A stretch of 64,000 bases of DNA from Luteolibacter sp. SL250. Its GTDB lineage: Bacteria > Verrucomicrobiota > Verrucomicrobiia > Verrucomicrobiales > Akkermansiaceae. Position numbers and translations under genes: made by a program. Positions 50,625-60,214 of this stretch are shown piece after piece. The stretch lies in the NCBI RefSeq assembly GCF_026625605.1, contig NZ_CP113054.1, forward strand, positions 620,001 through 684,000, written 5' to 3'. Position 1 is the stretch's first letter, and every line of letters begins with the position of its first letter. Below the pieces are notes generated by a model. The model was not told where the DNA came from, made no database searches, and worked only from the letters and a program-made list of their open reading frames with translations.

Positions 50625-52739
50625 TCAGGCCTTCTCCCCGTCGAGTGCCACGTAGGGACCCTCGTGGAGGACGGCCTTCTTGGTGCCGTTGATGACCTTG
50701 ATCCACTCGCGGGCGCAGCCGATGACGATGACAGCGACCAGCACCATGAACATGGCGGTGATGCCGACGTCCATGCGGGCGTTGAACAGCGCCGTCTCCG
50801 CCGCCTTGATCTGGGCTGCGGTGAGGTTGGCGGCATTTTCCAGGATGGCCTTCTGCTTGTCCGCTTCCGGAAGGAATCCGGCTGCCTTGGTGGAGAAGAT
50901 CTTCATGTAGCCGGCGGTGAAGGTCACGCAGACCAGGAAAGCCAGCGGCACCATCGTGCACCATGCGTACTTCGCCCGGCCCATCTTGATGATGACCGTC
51001 GTGCCCAGCGAGAAGGCGATCACCGCCAGGAGCTGGTTGGCGATGCCGAACAGCGGCCACAGGCTCTTCGCGATGCCGTTCGGATCAATCGCCCCTTGAT
51101 AGAGGAAATAACCCCAGGCGGCGACCAGCAGGCCGCTGGTGAGGACGTTCGCACCCCAGGACTTCGTGTTGCCCAGCGGCTTGTAGAAGCTGCCCAGCAG
51201 GTCCTGCATGATGAAGCGGCCCACCCGCGTGCCCGCATCCAGCGTGGTCAGGATGAACAGCGCCTCGAACATGATGGCGAAGTGATACCAGAGGCCCAGC
51301 AGGCCGTGGCCGAGGCCGAACTTCTTGAACACGGAATCGAACATCACCGCCATGCCGACGGCGAAGGTCGGCGCGCCACCGGTCTTGCCGATCAGGGTGG
51401 GCTCCTCCATGTCGGACGCCATCGTGTTCATCCGCTCCATCGTGATGGGGAATGCGGCGGTGCCGTCCGGGTTCTTCACGGAGTTCACCCTGTCCACCGC
51501 GCCCTGCAGGGCCGCCTGGTTCTCCGGGGCGGAGATCGGCGCGTCGCTCAGGGCGACCGGGGTGTTGATGGCGAAGTATTCACCCGGCTGCAGGGAGCAG
51601 GCGGCGATGATGGCCATCAGCGCGACGAGCATCTCCGTGACCATGGAGCCGTAGCCCACCAGCCGGATGTGCTTTTCCCGTTCCAGCAGCTTCGGCGTCG
51701 TGCCGGAGGAAATCACCGAGTGGAAACCCGAAATGGCTCCGCAGGCGATGGTGATGCAGACGAAGGGGAACACAGGACCGGGGACCACCCAGCCGCTGCC
51801 GTCCACGAACTGGGTCACGGCGGGCATCTGCAGTTTCGGCGCGATGATGATGACGAAAACCCCGAGGATCGCCACGGTGCCCAGCTTCATGAAGGTGCTG
51901 AGGTAGTCCCGCGGCGCGAGCAGTAGCCACACCGGCAGCACGGAGGCGAAGAAGCCGTAGATCATGATGGCCCAGGCCAGATCCGTGGAGGACCAGGTGA
52001 GGGCGCCGTAGAGTGCTGAGCCCGGCTTGATCAGCCCGCCGGCCCACACGCAGACCAAAAGGCCGATGACACCGGCGATGGTGACGGACTTCACGCTGAT
52101 GCCACCGCGGATCGCCAGACCCATGATCATCGCTAGCGGGATGGTCATCGCGATGGTGAACAGGCCCCACGGGCTGTGGGAGAGCGCCTTGACCACCACC
52201 AGGCCGAGCACGGCGAGGATGATCGTCATGATCGCCAGAAGGCTGAAGAGGGCGACGATGCCCACCACGGGGTTCACCTCGTCCTTGAGCATCTGGCCGA
52301 GCGACTTGCCCTCTCGGCGCATGGAGGAGAACAGGACCACCGCATCATGCACACCGCCGCCGAGCGTGGCGCCGATGAGGATCCAGAGGGTTCCTGGAAG
52401 GTAGCCGAACTGGGCGGCGAGCACCGGACCGACGAGCGGACCCGGGCCGGCGATGGCGGCGAAGTGGTGGCCGAACACGACCCACTTGTTCGTGGGCACG
52501 TAGTCCTTGCCGTCCGCCTTGGTCACGGCAGGGGGGGCGCGGCGGTCATCGAGCACCAGCACCTTGGCCATCAGCCAGGAACTGTAGAAGCGGTAACTGA
52601 CGGCGAACGCGCAGGCACCGGCCACGACGAGCCAGAGGGCGTTGACTTTCTCGCCGCTCTGGAACGCGGCGATCGCCACGGCGGCGGCGCCTAGGAGCGA
52701 AACGGCGATCCAGATCAGGATCTTGACGAATTTGGGCAT
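50625..52739 (-). CDS. cstA: CstA-family carbon starvation protein (peptide/pyruvate transporter family)
   Basis: 704 residues with many hydrophobic segments. The CstA signature is strong: VPTNKWVVFGHHFAAIAGPG, LVGPVLAAQFGYLPGTLWIL, GATLGGGVHDAVVLFSSMRR and SSGTTPKLLEREKHIRLVGY. CstA/BtsT-like proteins import pyruvate or peptides during starvation in E. coli; substrate here unknown. The gene lies 46 bp downstream of an MFS carrier on the same strand and ends at a bidirectional terminator. Start 52739 is chosen over 52775 because MPKFVKILIWIAVSLLG begins the first membrane segment directly. Confidence 0.92.
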   Translation of the reverse strand: MPKFVKILIWIAVSLLGAAAVAIAAFQSGEKVNALWLVVAGACAFAVSYRFYSSWLMAKVLVLDDRRAPPAVTKADGKDYVPTNKWVVFGHHFAAIAGPGPLVGPVLAAQFGYLPGTLWILIGATLGGGVHDAVVLFSSMRREGKSLGQMLKDEVNPVVGIVALFSLLAIMTIILAVLGLVVVKALSHSPWGLFTIAMTIPLAMIMGLAIRGGISVKSVTIAGVIGLLVCVWAGGLIKPGSALYGALTWSSTDLAWAIMIYGFFASVLPVWLLLAPRDYLSTFMKLGTVAILGVFVIIIAPKLQMPAVTQFVDGSGWVVPGPVFPFVCITIACGAISGFHSVISSGTTPKLLEREKHIRLVGYGSMVTEMLVALMAIIAACSLQPGEYFAINTPVALSDAPISAPENQAALQGAVDRVNSVKNPDGTAAFPITMERMNTMASDMEEPTLIGKTGGAPTFAVGMAVMFDSVFKKFGLGHGLLGLWYHFAIMFEALFILTTLDAGTRVGRFIMQDLLGSFYKPLGNTKSWGANVLTSGLLVAAWGYFLYQGAIDPNGIAKSLWPLFGIANQLLAVIAFSLGTTVIIKMGRAKYAWCTMVPLAFLVCVTFTAGYMKIFSTKAAGFLPEADKQKAILENAANLTAAQIKAAETALFNARMDVGITAMFMVLVAVIVIGCAREWIKVINGTKKAVLHEGPYVALDGEKA

Positions 52740-52785
52740 GGGAGCGGTTTTTAGTGGGATTACAAGGCGGCGCAATGCGGAAATC

Positions 52786-54249
52786 TCAATCCTCCGGCAG
52801 CGGCTGGCCTTTCGTTTCCGGGAGGAACGGCAGGACGACCACGCCGAGCAGGAAGATCACGCACATCCAGGAGGCGGCGTCGCGGAAGGCATCGATCTTC
52901 GCGGCGGCCTTCAGGGCGGCGAGCGCGGAGTCCGAAACGGAGGCTCCCGCGGCCTTCACCGCTTCCGCTTCCGCGGACTTGGCGAAGGTGGCGATCATCG
53001 TCCCCAACAGCAGCGGACCGAGGGCTGCCAGATAGCGACCCACGTTGTAGCAGAACGAAACCCCCGTCGCCCGCAGGCGGGTCGGGAACAGCTCCGGAAG
53101 GTAGATGGAGAATCCGGCGAACACCGTGAGGTGGAAGAAGCCCATGAGCGGGGTCATCCAAAGGATGTCCCAGCGGCCGTTGATGGTTCCCAGTTTCTGG
53201 AAGACGAAGACCGTCACCAGCAAGGAGCCGATGAATGAGATGGCGAACGCCTTCCTCCTGCCCCACGCCTCGGTCGCACGGGTGAAGGCGAGCATCCCGG
53301 CGAACGCGCCGACGTTGAATGCCAACAAGTTGATGGACATCCAGGTCTGCTTGCCCTTGCTGATTTCTTGTGCTCCGGCTCCCGCTTCGCGCAGGCTGTT
53401 GGTGATGATGTCACCGACCAGGTCGCTGGAGAAAACGCCGATGCCCCAAAGTCCGACGACCCCTGCGCAGGAGAGAGTCATGCCCAGCAGCGCATGCTTC
53501 CGCCAGGTGGGGTGGCCGAATAGATCCTTGTAGGAGCCGGCCTTCTTGCCTTGGGCGGTGGCACGCTCGCGCGCCTCAAGCCATGCTGGCGGTTCCTTCA
53601 TGCGCATCTGGATCACGGCGACGAGGAAGGCTGGCAGAGCGCCGATCACGAACAGCCACTTCCAGTAGGTCGGGCTGTCACCGAAGTGTGTCAGCGCGAT
53701 GGCGAGGCCGATGAATCCGGCGCTCACATTGCCCACTGCGGAGAACGACTGGAGTACCCCCAGCGCCCGCGGGCGGACTTCACCGGGAACCGTGTCCGCG
53801 ACCAGCGCCACGGCCAAGCCGAACACCCCGCCGACACCCAGACCCGTGACGAAACGGTAGATGCAGAAGTCGACGAAATGTACCGAAAGTGCCGAAAGTC
53901 CCGTGGCGATCGAGTAGAGCAACACGCAGGTGGAGAGCATTTTTGCTCTGCCGAACCGGTCACCGAGCGAGCCGAAGATCATGCCACCCGTGGCCCAGCC
54001 GAGGATGAAAATGGTGGTGGCCAGCGTGGGGGCGGTAGTGGTGATGAATCCCAGGTCGATGGTTTGGTTCTGGCCCAACAGCGAGGTCATCGCCGGACTC
54101 CGCGCCAGGTTGAAAAGCTGCTGGTCCAGGCAGTCGAACAACCACGCGAGGGTCGCTACGACGAACACGAGACGCTGATAGGGGCCGAGTTGGCCCCACC
54201 AGCTTTTGCCGGTGGGAACGGAGGGATGGGATGGGTAGGGCTGTGACAT
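52786..54249 (-). CDS. MFS transporter (sugar/aromatic acid:H+ symporter type)
   Basis: 487 residues with twelve predicted membrane segments. The loop 2-3 motif is FGSLGDRFGRAKMLSTCVLL (MFS motif A, GDRFGR), and the equivalent later loop has TRATEAWGRRKAFAISF. STYLPELFPTRLRATGVSF-like sequence (YLPELFPTRLRATGVSFCYN) is the PESPR-like motif of the sugar/AAHS subfamilies. The C-terminal part has an unusual ~30-residue Ala/Lys-rich loop (KSAEAEAVKAAGASVSDSAL). It is probably co-transcribed with cstA. Substrate unknown. Start 54249 is favoured over the long upstream open frame, which is antisense to the CNNM gene. Confidence 0.9.
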   Translation of the reverse strand: MSQPYPSHPSVPTGKSWWGQLGPYQRLVFVVATLAWLFDCLDQQLFNLARSPAMTSLLGQNQTIDLGFITTTAPTLATTIFILGWATGGMIFGSLGDRFGRAKMLSTCVLLYSIATGLSALSVHFVDFCIYRFVTGLGVGGVFGLAVALVADTVPGEVRPRALGVLQSFSAVGNVSAGFIGLAIALTHFGDSPTYWKWLFVIGALPAFLVAVIQMRMKEPPAWLEARERATAQGKKAGSYKDLFGHPTWRKHALLGMTLSCAGVVGLWGIGVFSSDLVGDIITNSLREAGAGAQEISKGKQTWMSINLLAFNVGAFAGMLAFTRATEAWGRRKAFAISFIGSLLVTVFVFQKLGTINGRWDILWMTPLMGFFHLTVFAGFSIYLPELFPTRLRATGVSFCYNVGRYLAALGPLLLGTMIATFAKSAEAEAVKAAGASVSDSALAALKAAAKIDAFRDAASWMCVIFLLGVVVLPFLPETKGQPLPED

Positions 54250-54407
54250 CGTTCGGGGCTTCGTTTGAGGACTCCAGAGTGCCGGAGAGGTTCCGGCAAG
54301 TCCGAAAGAACGCCCATTCGGGGTGGTTGCTTTCGGGAATGGGTGTAAAACCAAGGAAAAATTCAAATTGAACTGAACAGTTTCCGCGCCGACTATGCCT
54401 GTCTTCA

Positions 54408-55763
54408 ATGAGCTCAGTCCTGTTTGAGATCGTCCTGATCTTCGTCCTTCTTCTCGCAAACGGCGTCTTCGCCATGACGGAAATCGCGATCGTTTCCTCC
54501 CGCCGCGGCAAGCTCCAGTCCATGGCGGAGGGCGGAAACAAAGGCGCCGCAAAGGCGCTCGAGCTCGCGGACACCCCGGAGCGTTTCCTTTCCACCGTCC
54601 AGATCGGCATCACCCTCATCGGCATCCTCGCCAGCATTTTCGGCGGTGCCCGCATCGCGGACAAGCTGGCGGTGACCATGGAGGGAATCCCCTGGCTGGG
54701 CCAGTTCGCGGACAACATGGCGTTCATCATCGTCATCGGGGCGCTGACCTATCTCTCACTGGTGATCGGGGAACTGGTGCCGAAGCGGCTGGCCATGCAG
54801 CAGCCGGAGGTCATCGCCAGCGTCATGGCCCGGCCGATGGCGTTCATCTCCAGGATCGCCTCCGTTTTCGTCCATTTCCTGTCCGGCTCCACCACCTTCA
54901 TCCTCAGGTTGCTGGGGATGCAGGACTCCACCGCCGAGGGGATGTCGAAGGACGAGTTCCGCGTGCTGATCCGTGAAGGCGTCATCGCCGGCACCATCGA
55001 GCAGGGTGAGTCCAAGATGATGGAAGGCGTGCTCGCGTTCGAGAAACTCGACGTCTATGACCTCATGATCCCGCGGCCGAAGGTGGTCTGGGTCGATGTG
55101 GATTCAAGGCATGAGGATGCCTGGCCGGTCATCGTCCGCAGTTCCCAGAGCTTCTTCCCGGTCTATCAGAAAGACCGGGACAATCTGGTGGGGGTCATCT
55201 CCATCAAGGATTGCTACGCCCAGCTCGCCGCAGGTGTGCCGGTCTCCTTCCGGCACCTCATGCGGCCGCCCCTGCTGGTGCCGGAAGTCCAGAAGGCCAG
55301 CGCCACGCTGGAGACCTTCCGGGACACCGGCCACCACGTCGCTTTCGTCGTGGATGAGTTCGGCGGCGTCATCGGCATGGTGACGCTCATCGACCTGATG
55401 GAATCCATTGTCGGCGACGTGCCGTCGGTGGAGGAAAGGCGGACCCTGTCGATCCAGCAGCGGACCGACGGCAGTTGGCTCATCGACGGACTGTTCGAGA
55501 TCGAGAAACTCGGACGCCACCTTTCCGGCTTCACCCATCCGGTGGAGGCCGGGGACGAATACCAGACCGTCGCGGGATTCTTCGGCGCGAAGCTGGCGCG
55601 GGTTCCCGTCGAGGGGGACATCATCCGTGACAGCGGCTGGGTCTTCGAGATCGTGGACATGGACGGCATCCGAGTGGACAAGGTGATCGCCAGCGTCGAT
55701 CCGGACGCGGCGAAGGAGGAGGAAGTGGAAAATGTGGAAGAGATTACAGTGGCGGGGAACTGA
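54408..55763 (+). CDS. CNNM/CorC-type membrane protein with CBS pair (hemolysin C family)
   Basis: 451 residues. Residues 1 to ~190 are a DUF21/CNNM domain with about four membrane segments (VLFEIVLIFVLLLANGVFAM, FGGARIADKLAV; LVIGELVPKRLAMQQPE is the conserved loop). Then a CBS pair (~205-345, VYDLMIPRPKVVWVDVDSRH; HHVAFVVDEFGGVIGMVTLI) and a CorC_HlyC domain (~365-435, WLIDGLFEIEKLGRHLSGF, GDIIRDSGWVFEIVDMDGIR). CNNM proteins export Mg2+ or Na+/Co2+. The TerC-type gene follows after 21 bp. It is divergent from the MFS gene; the 158-bp gap holds no recognisable riboswitch. Confidence 0.9.
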   Translation: MSSVLFEIVLIFVLLLANGVFAMTEIAIVSSRRGKLQSMAEGGNKGAAKALELADTPERFLSTVQIGITLIGILASIFGGARIADKLAVTMEGIPWLGQFADNMAFIIVIGALTYLSLVIGELVPKRLAMQQPEVIASVMARPMAFISRIASVFVHFLSGSTTFILRLLGMQDSTAEGMSKDEFRVLIREGVIAGTIEQGESKMMEGVLAFEKLDVYDLMIPRPKVVWVDVDSRHEDAWPVIVRSSQSFFPVYQKDRDNLVGVISIKDCYAQLAAGVPVSFRHLMRPPLLVPEVQKASATLETFRDTGHHVAFVVDEFGGVIGMVTLIDLMESIVGDVPSVEERRTLSIQQRTDGSWLIDGLFEIEKLGRHLSGFTHPVEAGDEYQTVAGFFGAKLARVPVEGDIIRDSGWVFEIVDMDGIRVDKVIASVDPDAAKEEEVENVEEITVAGN

Positions 55764-55784
55764 AGCTGGGGGCAGCTTCCCGCA

Positions 55785-56858
55785 ATGATTTGGGCCTGGT
55801 TGATCTTCCTTGGTTTTGTGTTCCTCATGCTCGCGCTGGACCTCGGCGTGTTTCACCGGAAATCCCACGTGGTGGGGATGAAGGAGGCGCTCGGGTGGTC
55901 CGGTGTGTGGATCTCGCTCGGCCTCGCGTTCTCCGTGGCGGTGTATTTCGCCTATGAAAATCATTGGTTCGACCTGGGCAATACCCGGGACGCGGTTGAT
56001 GGCGTGGTGAACAACGGCCGTCTTGCGGCCACCAAGTATCTGACCGGCTATGTGGTGGAGAAGTCCCTCAGTGTGGACAACATCTTCGTCATCGCCATGG
56101 TTTTCGGCTCGCTGGCGGTTCCCGCCCAATACCAGCACCGGGTGCTTTTCTGGGGTATCCTCGGTGCGCTGGTGATGCGCGGCGCCATGATCGGCATCGG
56201 CGCGGCGCTGGTGCAGAACTTCCACTGGGTCCTCTATGTCTTCGGCGTGTTCCTGATCGTCACCGGCCTGAAGATGCTCTTCATGAAGGAAAAGGAGGAG
56301 CATCCGGAGAACAACGGTCTGGTCCGCTTCCTGAAAAAGCGCTTCCCCATCACCCGGGACTTCCACGGCCAGCATTTCCTGGTGAAGGCGGGTGAGCCCA
56401 CCTCCAAGGAGCCGGAAACCCCGGGTGCGGAAGTGATTCCGGATCCCGTCGTCCAGGCCGCACCTGCCGGCAAATGGCTGCTCACCCCGCTGGCGGTGGC
56501 GCTCATCCTGGTGGAGTTCACGGACGTCATCTTCGCGGTGGACTCCATTCCGGCCATCTTCGCCATCACGGCGGATCCGTTTCTGGTCTTCACCAGCAAC
56601 GTCTTCGCCATCCTCGGCCTGCGGTCGCTTTATTTCGCCCTGGCAGGGATGATCGCCAAGTTCCGCTACCTCAAGCCCGCCCTCTCCCTGATCCTGCTGG
56701 TGGTCGGCGTGAAGATGCTCACCGCGAAGTACCTCAAGGCCTGGCTCGGGGAGTCGTTCAACTTTGTCGTCCTCGGTGTGATCCTGGCCCTGCTGCTGGC
56801 GGGAGTGGTCACCTCACTGGTCGTCGGAGCGGAGGACGACGAGAAGAAGGCGGGATGA
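55785..56858 (+). CDS. TerC/Alx-family membrane protein
   Basis: 357 residues with about nine membrane segments. TerC-family signatures are LTGYVVEKSLSVDNIFVIAM and the matching later repeat LVEFTDVIFAVDSIPAIFAI, both with the conserved acidic E..SDN/ E.TD..D residues thought to bind metal. A ~60-residue soluble loop (TSKEPETPGAEVIPDPVVQ) separates the halves. The family includes Alx/MeeF-type manganese exporters and tellurite resistance TerC. The pair with CNNM suggests metal efflux. The downstream DNA has a weak hairpin without a direct T-run. Confidence 0.92.
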   Translation: MIWAWLIFLGFVFLMLALDLGVFHRKSHVVGMKEALGWSGVWISLGLAFSVAVYFAYENHWFDLGNTRDAVDGVVNNGRLAATKYLTGYVVEKSLSVDNIFVIAMVFGSLAVPAQYQHRVLFWGILGALVMRGAMIGIGAALVQNFHWVLYVFGVFLIVTGLKMLFMKEKEEHPENNGLVRFLKKRFPITRDFHGQHFLVKAGEPTSKEPETPGAEVIPDPVVQAAPAGKWLLTPLAVALILVEFTDVIFAVDSIPAIFAITADPFLVFTSNVFAILGLRSLYFALAGMIAKFRYLKPALSLILLVVGVKMLTAKYLKAWLGESFNFVVLGVILALLLAGVVTSLVVGAEDDEKKAG

Positions 56859-56952
56859 ACGGCCCGCCTCCATGCGGGCGGCGTTCCACATTTTTGCACC
56901 GTCCGCAAGGGGCGGATTGACCACGCGCACCGGCCCATCTAACACATGGGCC

Positions 56953-57318
56953 ATGCGTCCTTTCTCCCTCATCGTGGTGGCGTCCTTGTGCCTGGGTTCC
57001 GTGGGTTGTCTGACCTCCGCCTCCCGTTCGGAGGCCGGGGACCAGGCGGTGATGAACCGCTACGCGGAGGGCTTCAGCGGCCGGAAAACGGCGTTCCAGC
57101 CGAAGGGTTTCCGCTGGCCGAATGGCAAGGGCTACAGCGAGGACGAAAAGGTATCAGACATCAGCCGCCTCGACTCCCGCACCAGCGCTTTCGGAAAGCG
57201 TGAGATCAAGGTCCGCCTGACCATCGAAACCTCCCGCTGGGTGGAGGTGGATGGGAAACGGCAGGGCTCCCCGAAGGTGAGCAAGCGCACCGAGGAGCGT
57301 TGGCTTCCTGCGGAGTGA
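56953..57318 (+). CDS. Small putative lipoprotein
   Basis: 121 residues with a lipoprotein-like signal (MRPFSLIVVASLCLGSVGC); the lipobox GSVGC is imperfect because Leu is at -5 rather than -3. The mature part has GDQAVMNRYAEGFSGRKTAF and a basic C-terminal half (KREIKVRLTIETSRWVEVDG). No family recognised. It converges on the GTPase gene 26 bp away. Moderate confidence because of small size, but the signal and codon use support it. Confidence 0.62.
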   Translation: MRPFSLIVVASLCLGSVGCLTSASRSEAGDQAVMNRYAEGFSGRKTAFQPKGFRWPNGKGYSEDEKVSDISRLDSRTSAFGKREIKVRLTIETSRWVEVDGKRQGSPKVSKRTEERWLPAE

Positions 57319-57344
57319 TGCCCAAAACAAGGGGGAGGGCCTCC

Positions 57345-58784
57345 CTACACTTCCTCCAGCGCGGCGACCAGCGCCTGGAACACCTCCGGCTCCAGCGCCC
57401 GGTTCGGTGATCCTTTCAGGCAGGAGTTGAACCACTTTGCCAGGACATCCCTCCGCTCGCGCGGAAAATGCCGGGTGAATCCCTCTCCGGCGCCTTCCAG
57501 GATTTCCTCATCCCGCCTGCCGTGCGCGCGGGCGAGCATCTGCCGGTAGCGGCTGAGGATGCCATCCAGCAGCACCCAGGGGAAATTCGGGTTCTTCGGC
57601 GGACCCATGGAAAGGGTCTTGCCTTCACCCGCCCCCAGCGTGATGCCACCGGTGAGGTCGATCCTCAGGTCCGGCAGGCTGCCTCCCTTGAACCAAGCGG
57701 CCGCACCTCCCAGCAGGCCGCCGAGAACGGTTCCCGCACCGTGGGTCAGTCCGCCGGTGGCGGCGTCCACCGCCAGCCCTCCGGCGGCTCCCGTCAGGGC
57801 GGAGACCAGCGCCAGTTGGCCCCGTTTCAGGCCCCACTTCGTCCACGTTTCATCACTTTCCAGATCAATGCCGTGGAAGGCGTCGATGTTCGTGTCAGCT
57901 TTCAGCAGATGGTGGCGGTGGAGCTTCAGCAGGGCGGCGAAGCATTCTTTCTCCAGTTCGGAGAGTTTCCCGAAATATTGTTTCCCCAGCAACTCAGCCT
58001 TCCGCTCCCGCCGGGAGGGCAGGGTCAGATCACGCTCTTCCAGCGTCGCCTCCACCTTCAGGGAGAGGGCTTCCTCGAAAAAGCTGATGATGATCTCGGC
58101 GGACTCCTCCCGCCGCCGTTCCCATTCATCCTCTACCAGCCGGATGGTTTCCTCCAGTTTGCTGCGGTGGCGTTCCTCGATCTCCAGCAGGGATTTGAGA
58201 AGCCTCAGCCGTTCTTCATAGCGGGCATGGTGGGCATCGAAGCTGCGGACCAGATTGAAGGCCCCGCCCAGACTGGACCGCCATGCTTCTTCGTCCGGGC
58301 CGGTGGTTTCGGACCGCCGGTTGAGAAGCGCCAGCCTCGGGCGGCCGGTCCAGCGCAGGATCTCCATTTCCGCAAGGAAGTCGTCCCGCAGTGGCTTCGC
58401 CGGATCCACCACGTAAAGGACGCCCGCGCCTTCCAGCAGTGGTTCCAGCAGCCGCTTCTCATCCCCGAAATCCTCCCCCGCCTCCGCCACGAAGCGGTGC
58501 AGCGTTTCCAGGTTCGGCGTGCCCTCCCCATGCAGCGAGTGGATGACCCGCAGGGCCTCCACCGGCCGCGAGAATCCGGGAGTATCGATGAAACGGATGC
58601 ATTCCCGGCCGCCAAAGATCACGCGGTGCGGCTGGCAGCGTGTGGTTTCACCCGGGGTCGCGCTCACCCGGACCACGTCCTGGTCATCGATCTCCAGCAG
58701 CGTGGCGATGACGGCGGACTTCCCCATGTTCACCCGTCCGACCACCGCGAAGGCGGGGACGTCCGAGGTCACCAGTCCGTTCAT
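57345..58784 (-). CDS. DUF3482-like GTPase
   Basis: 479 residues. G1 is FAVVGRVNMGKSAVIATLLE, G2 region is VRVSATPGETTRCQPHRVIF, and G3 is IRFIDTPGFSRPV. The G4 position reads LALLNRRSETTG, so NKxD is replaced by NRRS. The middle is coiled-coil-like (LLKSLLEIEERHRSKLEETI). Residues ~350-405 are a Gly/Ala-rich hydrophobic hairpin (ALVSALTGAAGGLAVDAATG; AGTVLGGLLGGAAAWFKGG) like the glycine-zipper of DUF3482 proteins and eukaryotic-dynamin-like membrane binders. It is third in an operon behind the pseudokinase (4-bp ATGA overlap). Likely a membrane-acting GTPase in division, trafficking or signalling; function unknown. Confidence 0.82.
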   Translation of the reverse strand: MNGLVTSDVPAFAVVGRVNMGKSAVIATLLEIDDQDVVRVSATPGETTRCQPHRVIFGGRECIRFIDTPGFSRPVEALRVIHSLHGEGTPNLETLHRFVAEAGEDFGDEKRLLEPLLEGAGVLYVVDPAKPLRDDFLAEMEILRWTGRPRLALLNRRSETTGPDEEAWRSSLGGAFNLVRSFDAHHARYEERLRLLKSLLEIEERHRSKLEETIRLVEDEWERRREESAEIIISFFEEALSLKVEATLEERDLTLPSRRERKAELLGKQYFGKLSELEKECFAALLKLHRHHLLKADTNIDAFHGIDLESDETWTKWGLKRGQLALVSALTGAAGGLAVDAATGGLTHGAGTVLGGLLGGAAAWFKGGSLPDLRIDLTGGITLGAGEGKTLSMGPPKNPNFPWVLLDGILSRYRQMLARAHGRRDEEILEGAGEGFTRHFPRERRDVLAKWFNSCLKGSPNRALEPEVFQALVAALEEV

Positions 58785-60214
58785 GGCAGCGTGATGGATT
58801 CCCTGTCGAAGATCTGGATCTTCGGCCGTTTGCCGAACTTGCCCGCCCCCACGCCCACCTTGCCCCGGATGCGGATCGTTTTGCCCACCAGCTTTGTCAG
58901 TTCCTCGAAGCTCAAGGAGCCGGTGGCATCCCGTGAGATGACGAAGCCACATGCGTCGTTGCGTTCTGTCATCTCCAGTTGGAGAAAGATCTGGGTTCTC
59001 TCCGTGTTGCGGGAGACGCTTTCCAGCTTCCCTTCCAAGGTCACCGTCTGGTTGAGCTTCTTCATCACGGCCTCGGAATCCTTCACCTGATACACGGTTT
59101 CGGAAGAGGATCCCGATGCCGGTGGAGCTGGTGTGGAGGCGCTGGCCGGGGTCGCTGCAACCGCTTCTTCCTCCTCAACGTCTGCCTGCGACGGAAGCGG
59201 CGGGGCGTAGTCGAGGGCGGACTTCGGGGCGGACGGCGTGGCTTCTGCCGCCACCGCCTGGAAACGGCCTTTGAAAGGAATCTCCCCGGTTTTGGCGACC
59301 CATCCGCCGATGCCCAGTGCGATGAGCAGACCTGTCAGACCGAGGACCAGCGGCACCTTCGATGGCTTCGTCCGCTGGACGGGGACCATCTGCACCTGGA
59401 CGGTGGCGGCCCGTGGGACCATCGGCCGGGTTGACTGCCGGACGAGGCGGGAGGTGGGAGGCGGAGGTGGCGCACCCGTTGCGGCGGCCAGGTTTTCGCG
59501 TGTCTCAGCGAGGGTGGCCTGGAAGGCGTGCTGTTTCAGCCATTTCAACCAGATGGCGAGACCGTTGCCCGCCTGGTCGTTCACCAGCTTGTTCTTCCAG
59601 CCCATCAGCTCCTCGGTGAGCTGGATGAGGGGCTTCAGGCTGCGGCGTTCCTCGTCGGAACCCAGCCATTTGAAAGGGGAGATGCCGAAGGTGGTGCCAC
59701 GCTTCGGATCATCGGACGCGTCGATGATGGAGGAGGGATCCGTTTCCACCCACACTGCCTGCTCCGCGAGCAATTCGGAGATCACCTCCGAAACCTCGAG
59801 CGCCCCCATGAGGATGTCGATGGCACGGCGCGGCTGCATCGGGCCGCTGGCGAGCTGCTGGGAAATGGGCGTGCCCTCCAGCCATTCGCTGACGATGAAA
59901 GGTACCCCGTCCACCGCATCACAACCTCCGGCGATCACACCTCGCAGTGCCGGATGGATGGCGCAGGTGAAGCGCTGCACGGCGATGTCGAAGGCGGCCC
60001 GTTCCTCCTCCTGCAGTCCGCCTTCACCCATCCCGCGCGGGAAAAAGCGGCGGACCGTCACGTCAGTGCCGGACTCCAGGTCTTTGGCGCGGAAAATCAC
60101 GCCGGATGAATCCTGTGAGATGAGTTCCTCGATGTGGAAGCGGGCTGCCAAGGGTGCTGAAATTACTGTTTTCTGCGGCCAAGCCAAGAGATCTTTGAGC
60201 CTTCCGGCAATCAA
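58781..60214 (-). CDS. Transmembrane pseudokinase with C-terminal OB-fold domain
   Basis: 477 residues. Residues ~25-240 resemble an Hanks-type kinase: RFHIEELISQDSSGVIFRAK in place of the glycine loop, then FIVSEWLEGTPI as the hinge. Key residues are lost: the VAIK lysine is Arg (VTVRRF, R55), the HRD loop is replaced by WVETDPSSII, and DFG by TFGIS. A Pro-rich linker (249-270), a membrane helix (~287-306, VPLVLGLTGLLIALGIGGWV) and an acidic linker follow. Residues ~385-477 form an OB-fold-like tail (NQTVTLEGKLESVSRNTERT; TIRIRGKVGVGAGKFGKRPK). The start is TTG at 60214 overlapping the upstream stop (TTGA); no closer ATG exists. The 3' end overlaps the GTPase gene. Pseudokinase role inferred from missing residues. 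Confidence 0.75.
   Translation of the reverse strand: MIAGRLKDLLAWPQKTVISAPLAARFHIEELISQDSSGVIFRAKDLESGTDVTVRRFFPRGMGEGGLQEEERAAFDIAVQRFTCAIHPALRGVIAGGCDAVDGVPFIVSEWLEGTPISQQLASGPMQPRRAIDILMGALEVSEVISELLAEQAVWVETDPSSIIDASDDPKRGTTFGISPFKWLGSDEERRSLKPLIQLTEELMGWKNKLVNDQAGNGLAIWLKWLKQHAFQATLAETRENLAAATGAPPPPPTSRLVRQSTRPMVPRAATVQVQMVPVQRTKPSKVPLVLGLTGLLIALGIGGWVAKTGEIPFKGRFQAVAAEATPSAPKSALDYAPPLPSQADVEEEEAVAATPASASTPAPPASGSSSETVYQVKDSEAVMKKLNQTVTLEGKLESVSRNTERTQIFLQLEMTERNDACGFVISRDATGSLSFEELTKLVGKTIRIRGKVGVGAGKFGKRPKIQIFDRESITLP

Noticed and set aside
54250-54407. Possible metal riboswitch (yybP-ykoY or Mg2+ type) before the CNNM-TerC pair
   Set aside because: No recognisable conserved core sequence was found in the gap; a covariance-model search (Infernal/Rfam) would be decisive.
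56859-56952. Hairpin after the TerC-family gene (GCCCGC/GCGGGC)
   Set aside because: The T-rich tract is about 12 bases away from the stem, too far for a convincing intrinsic terminator.
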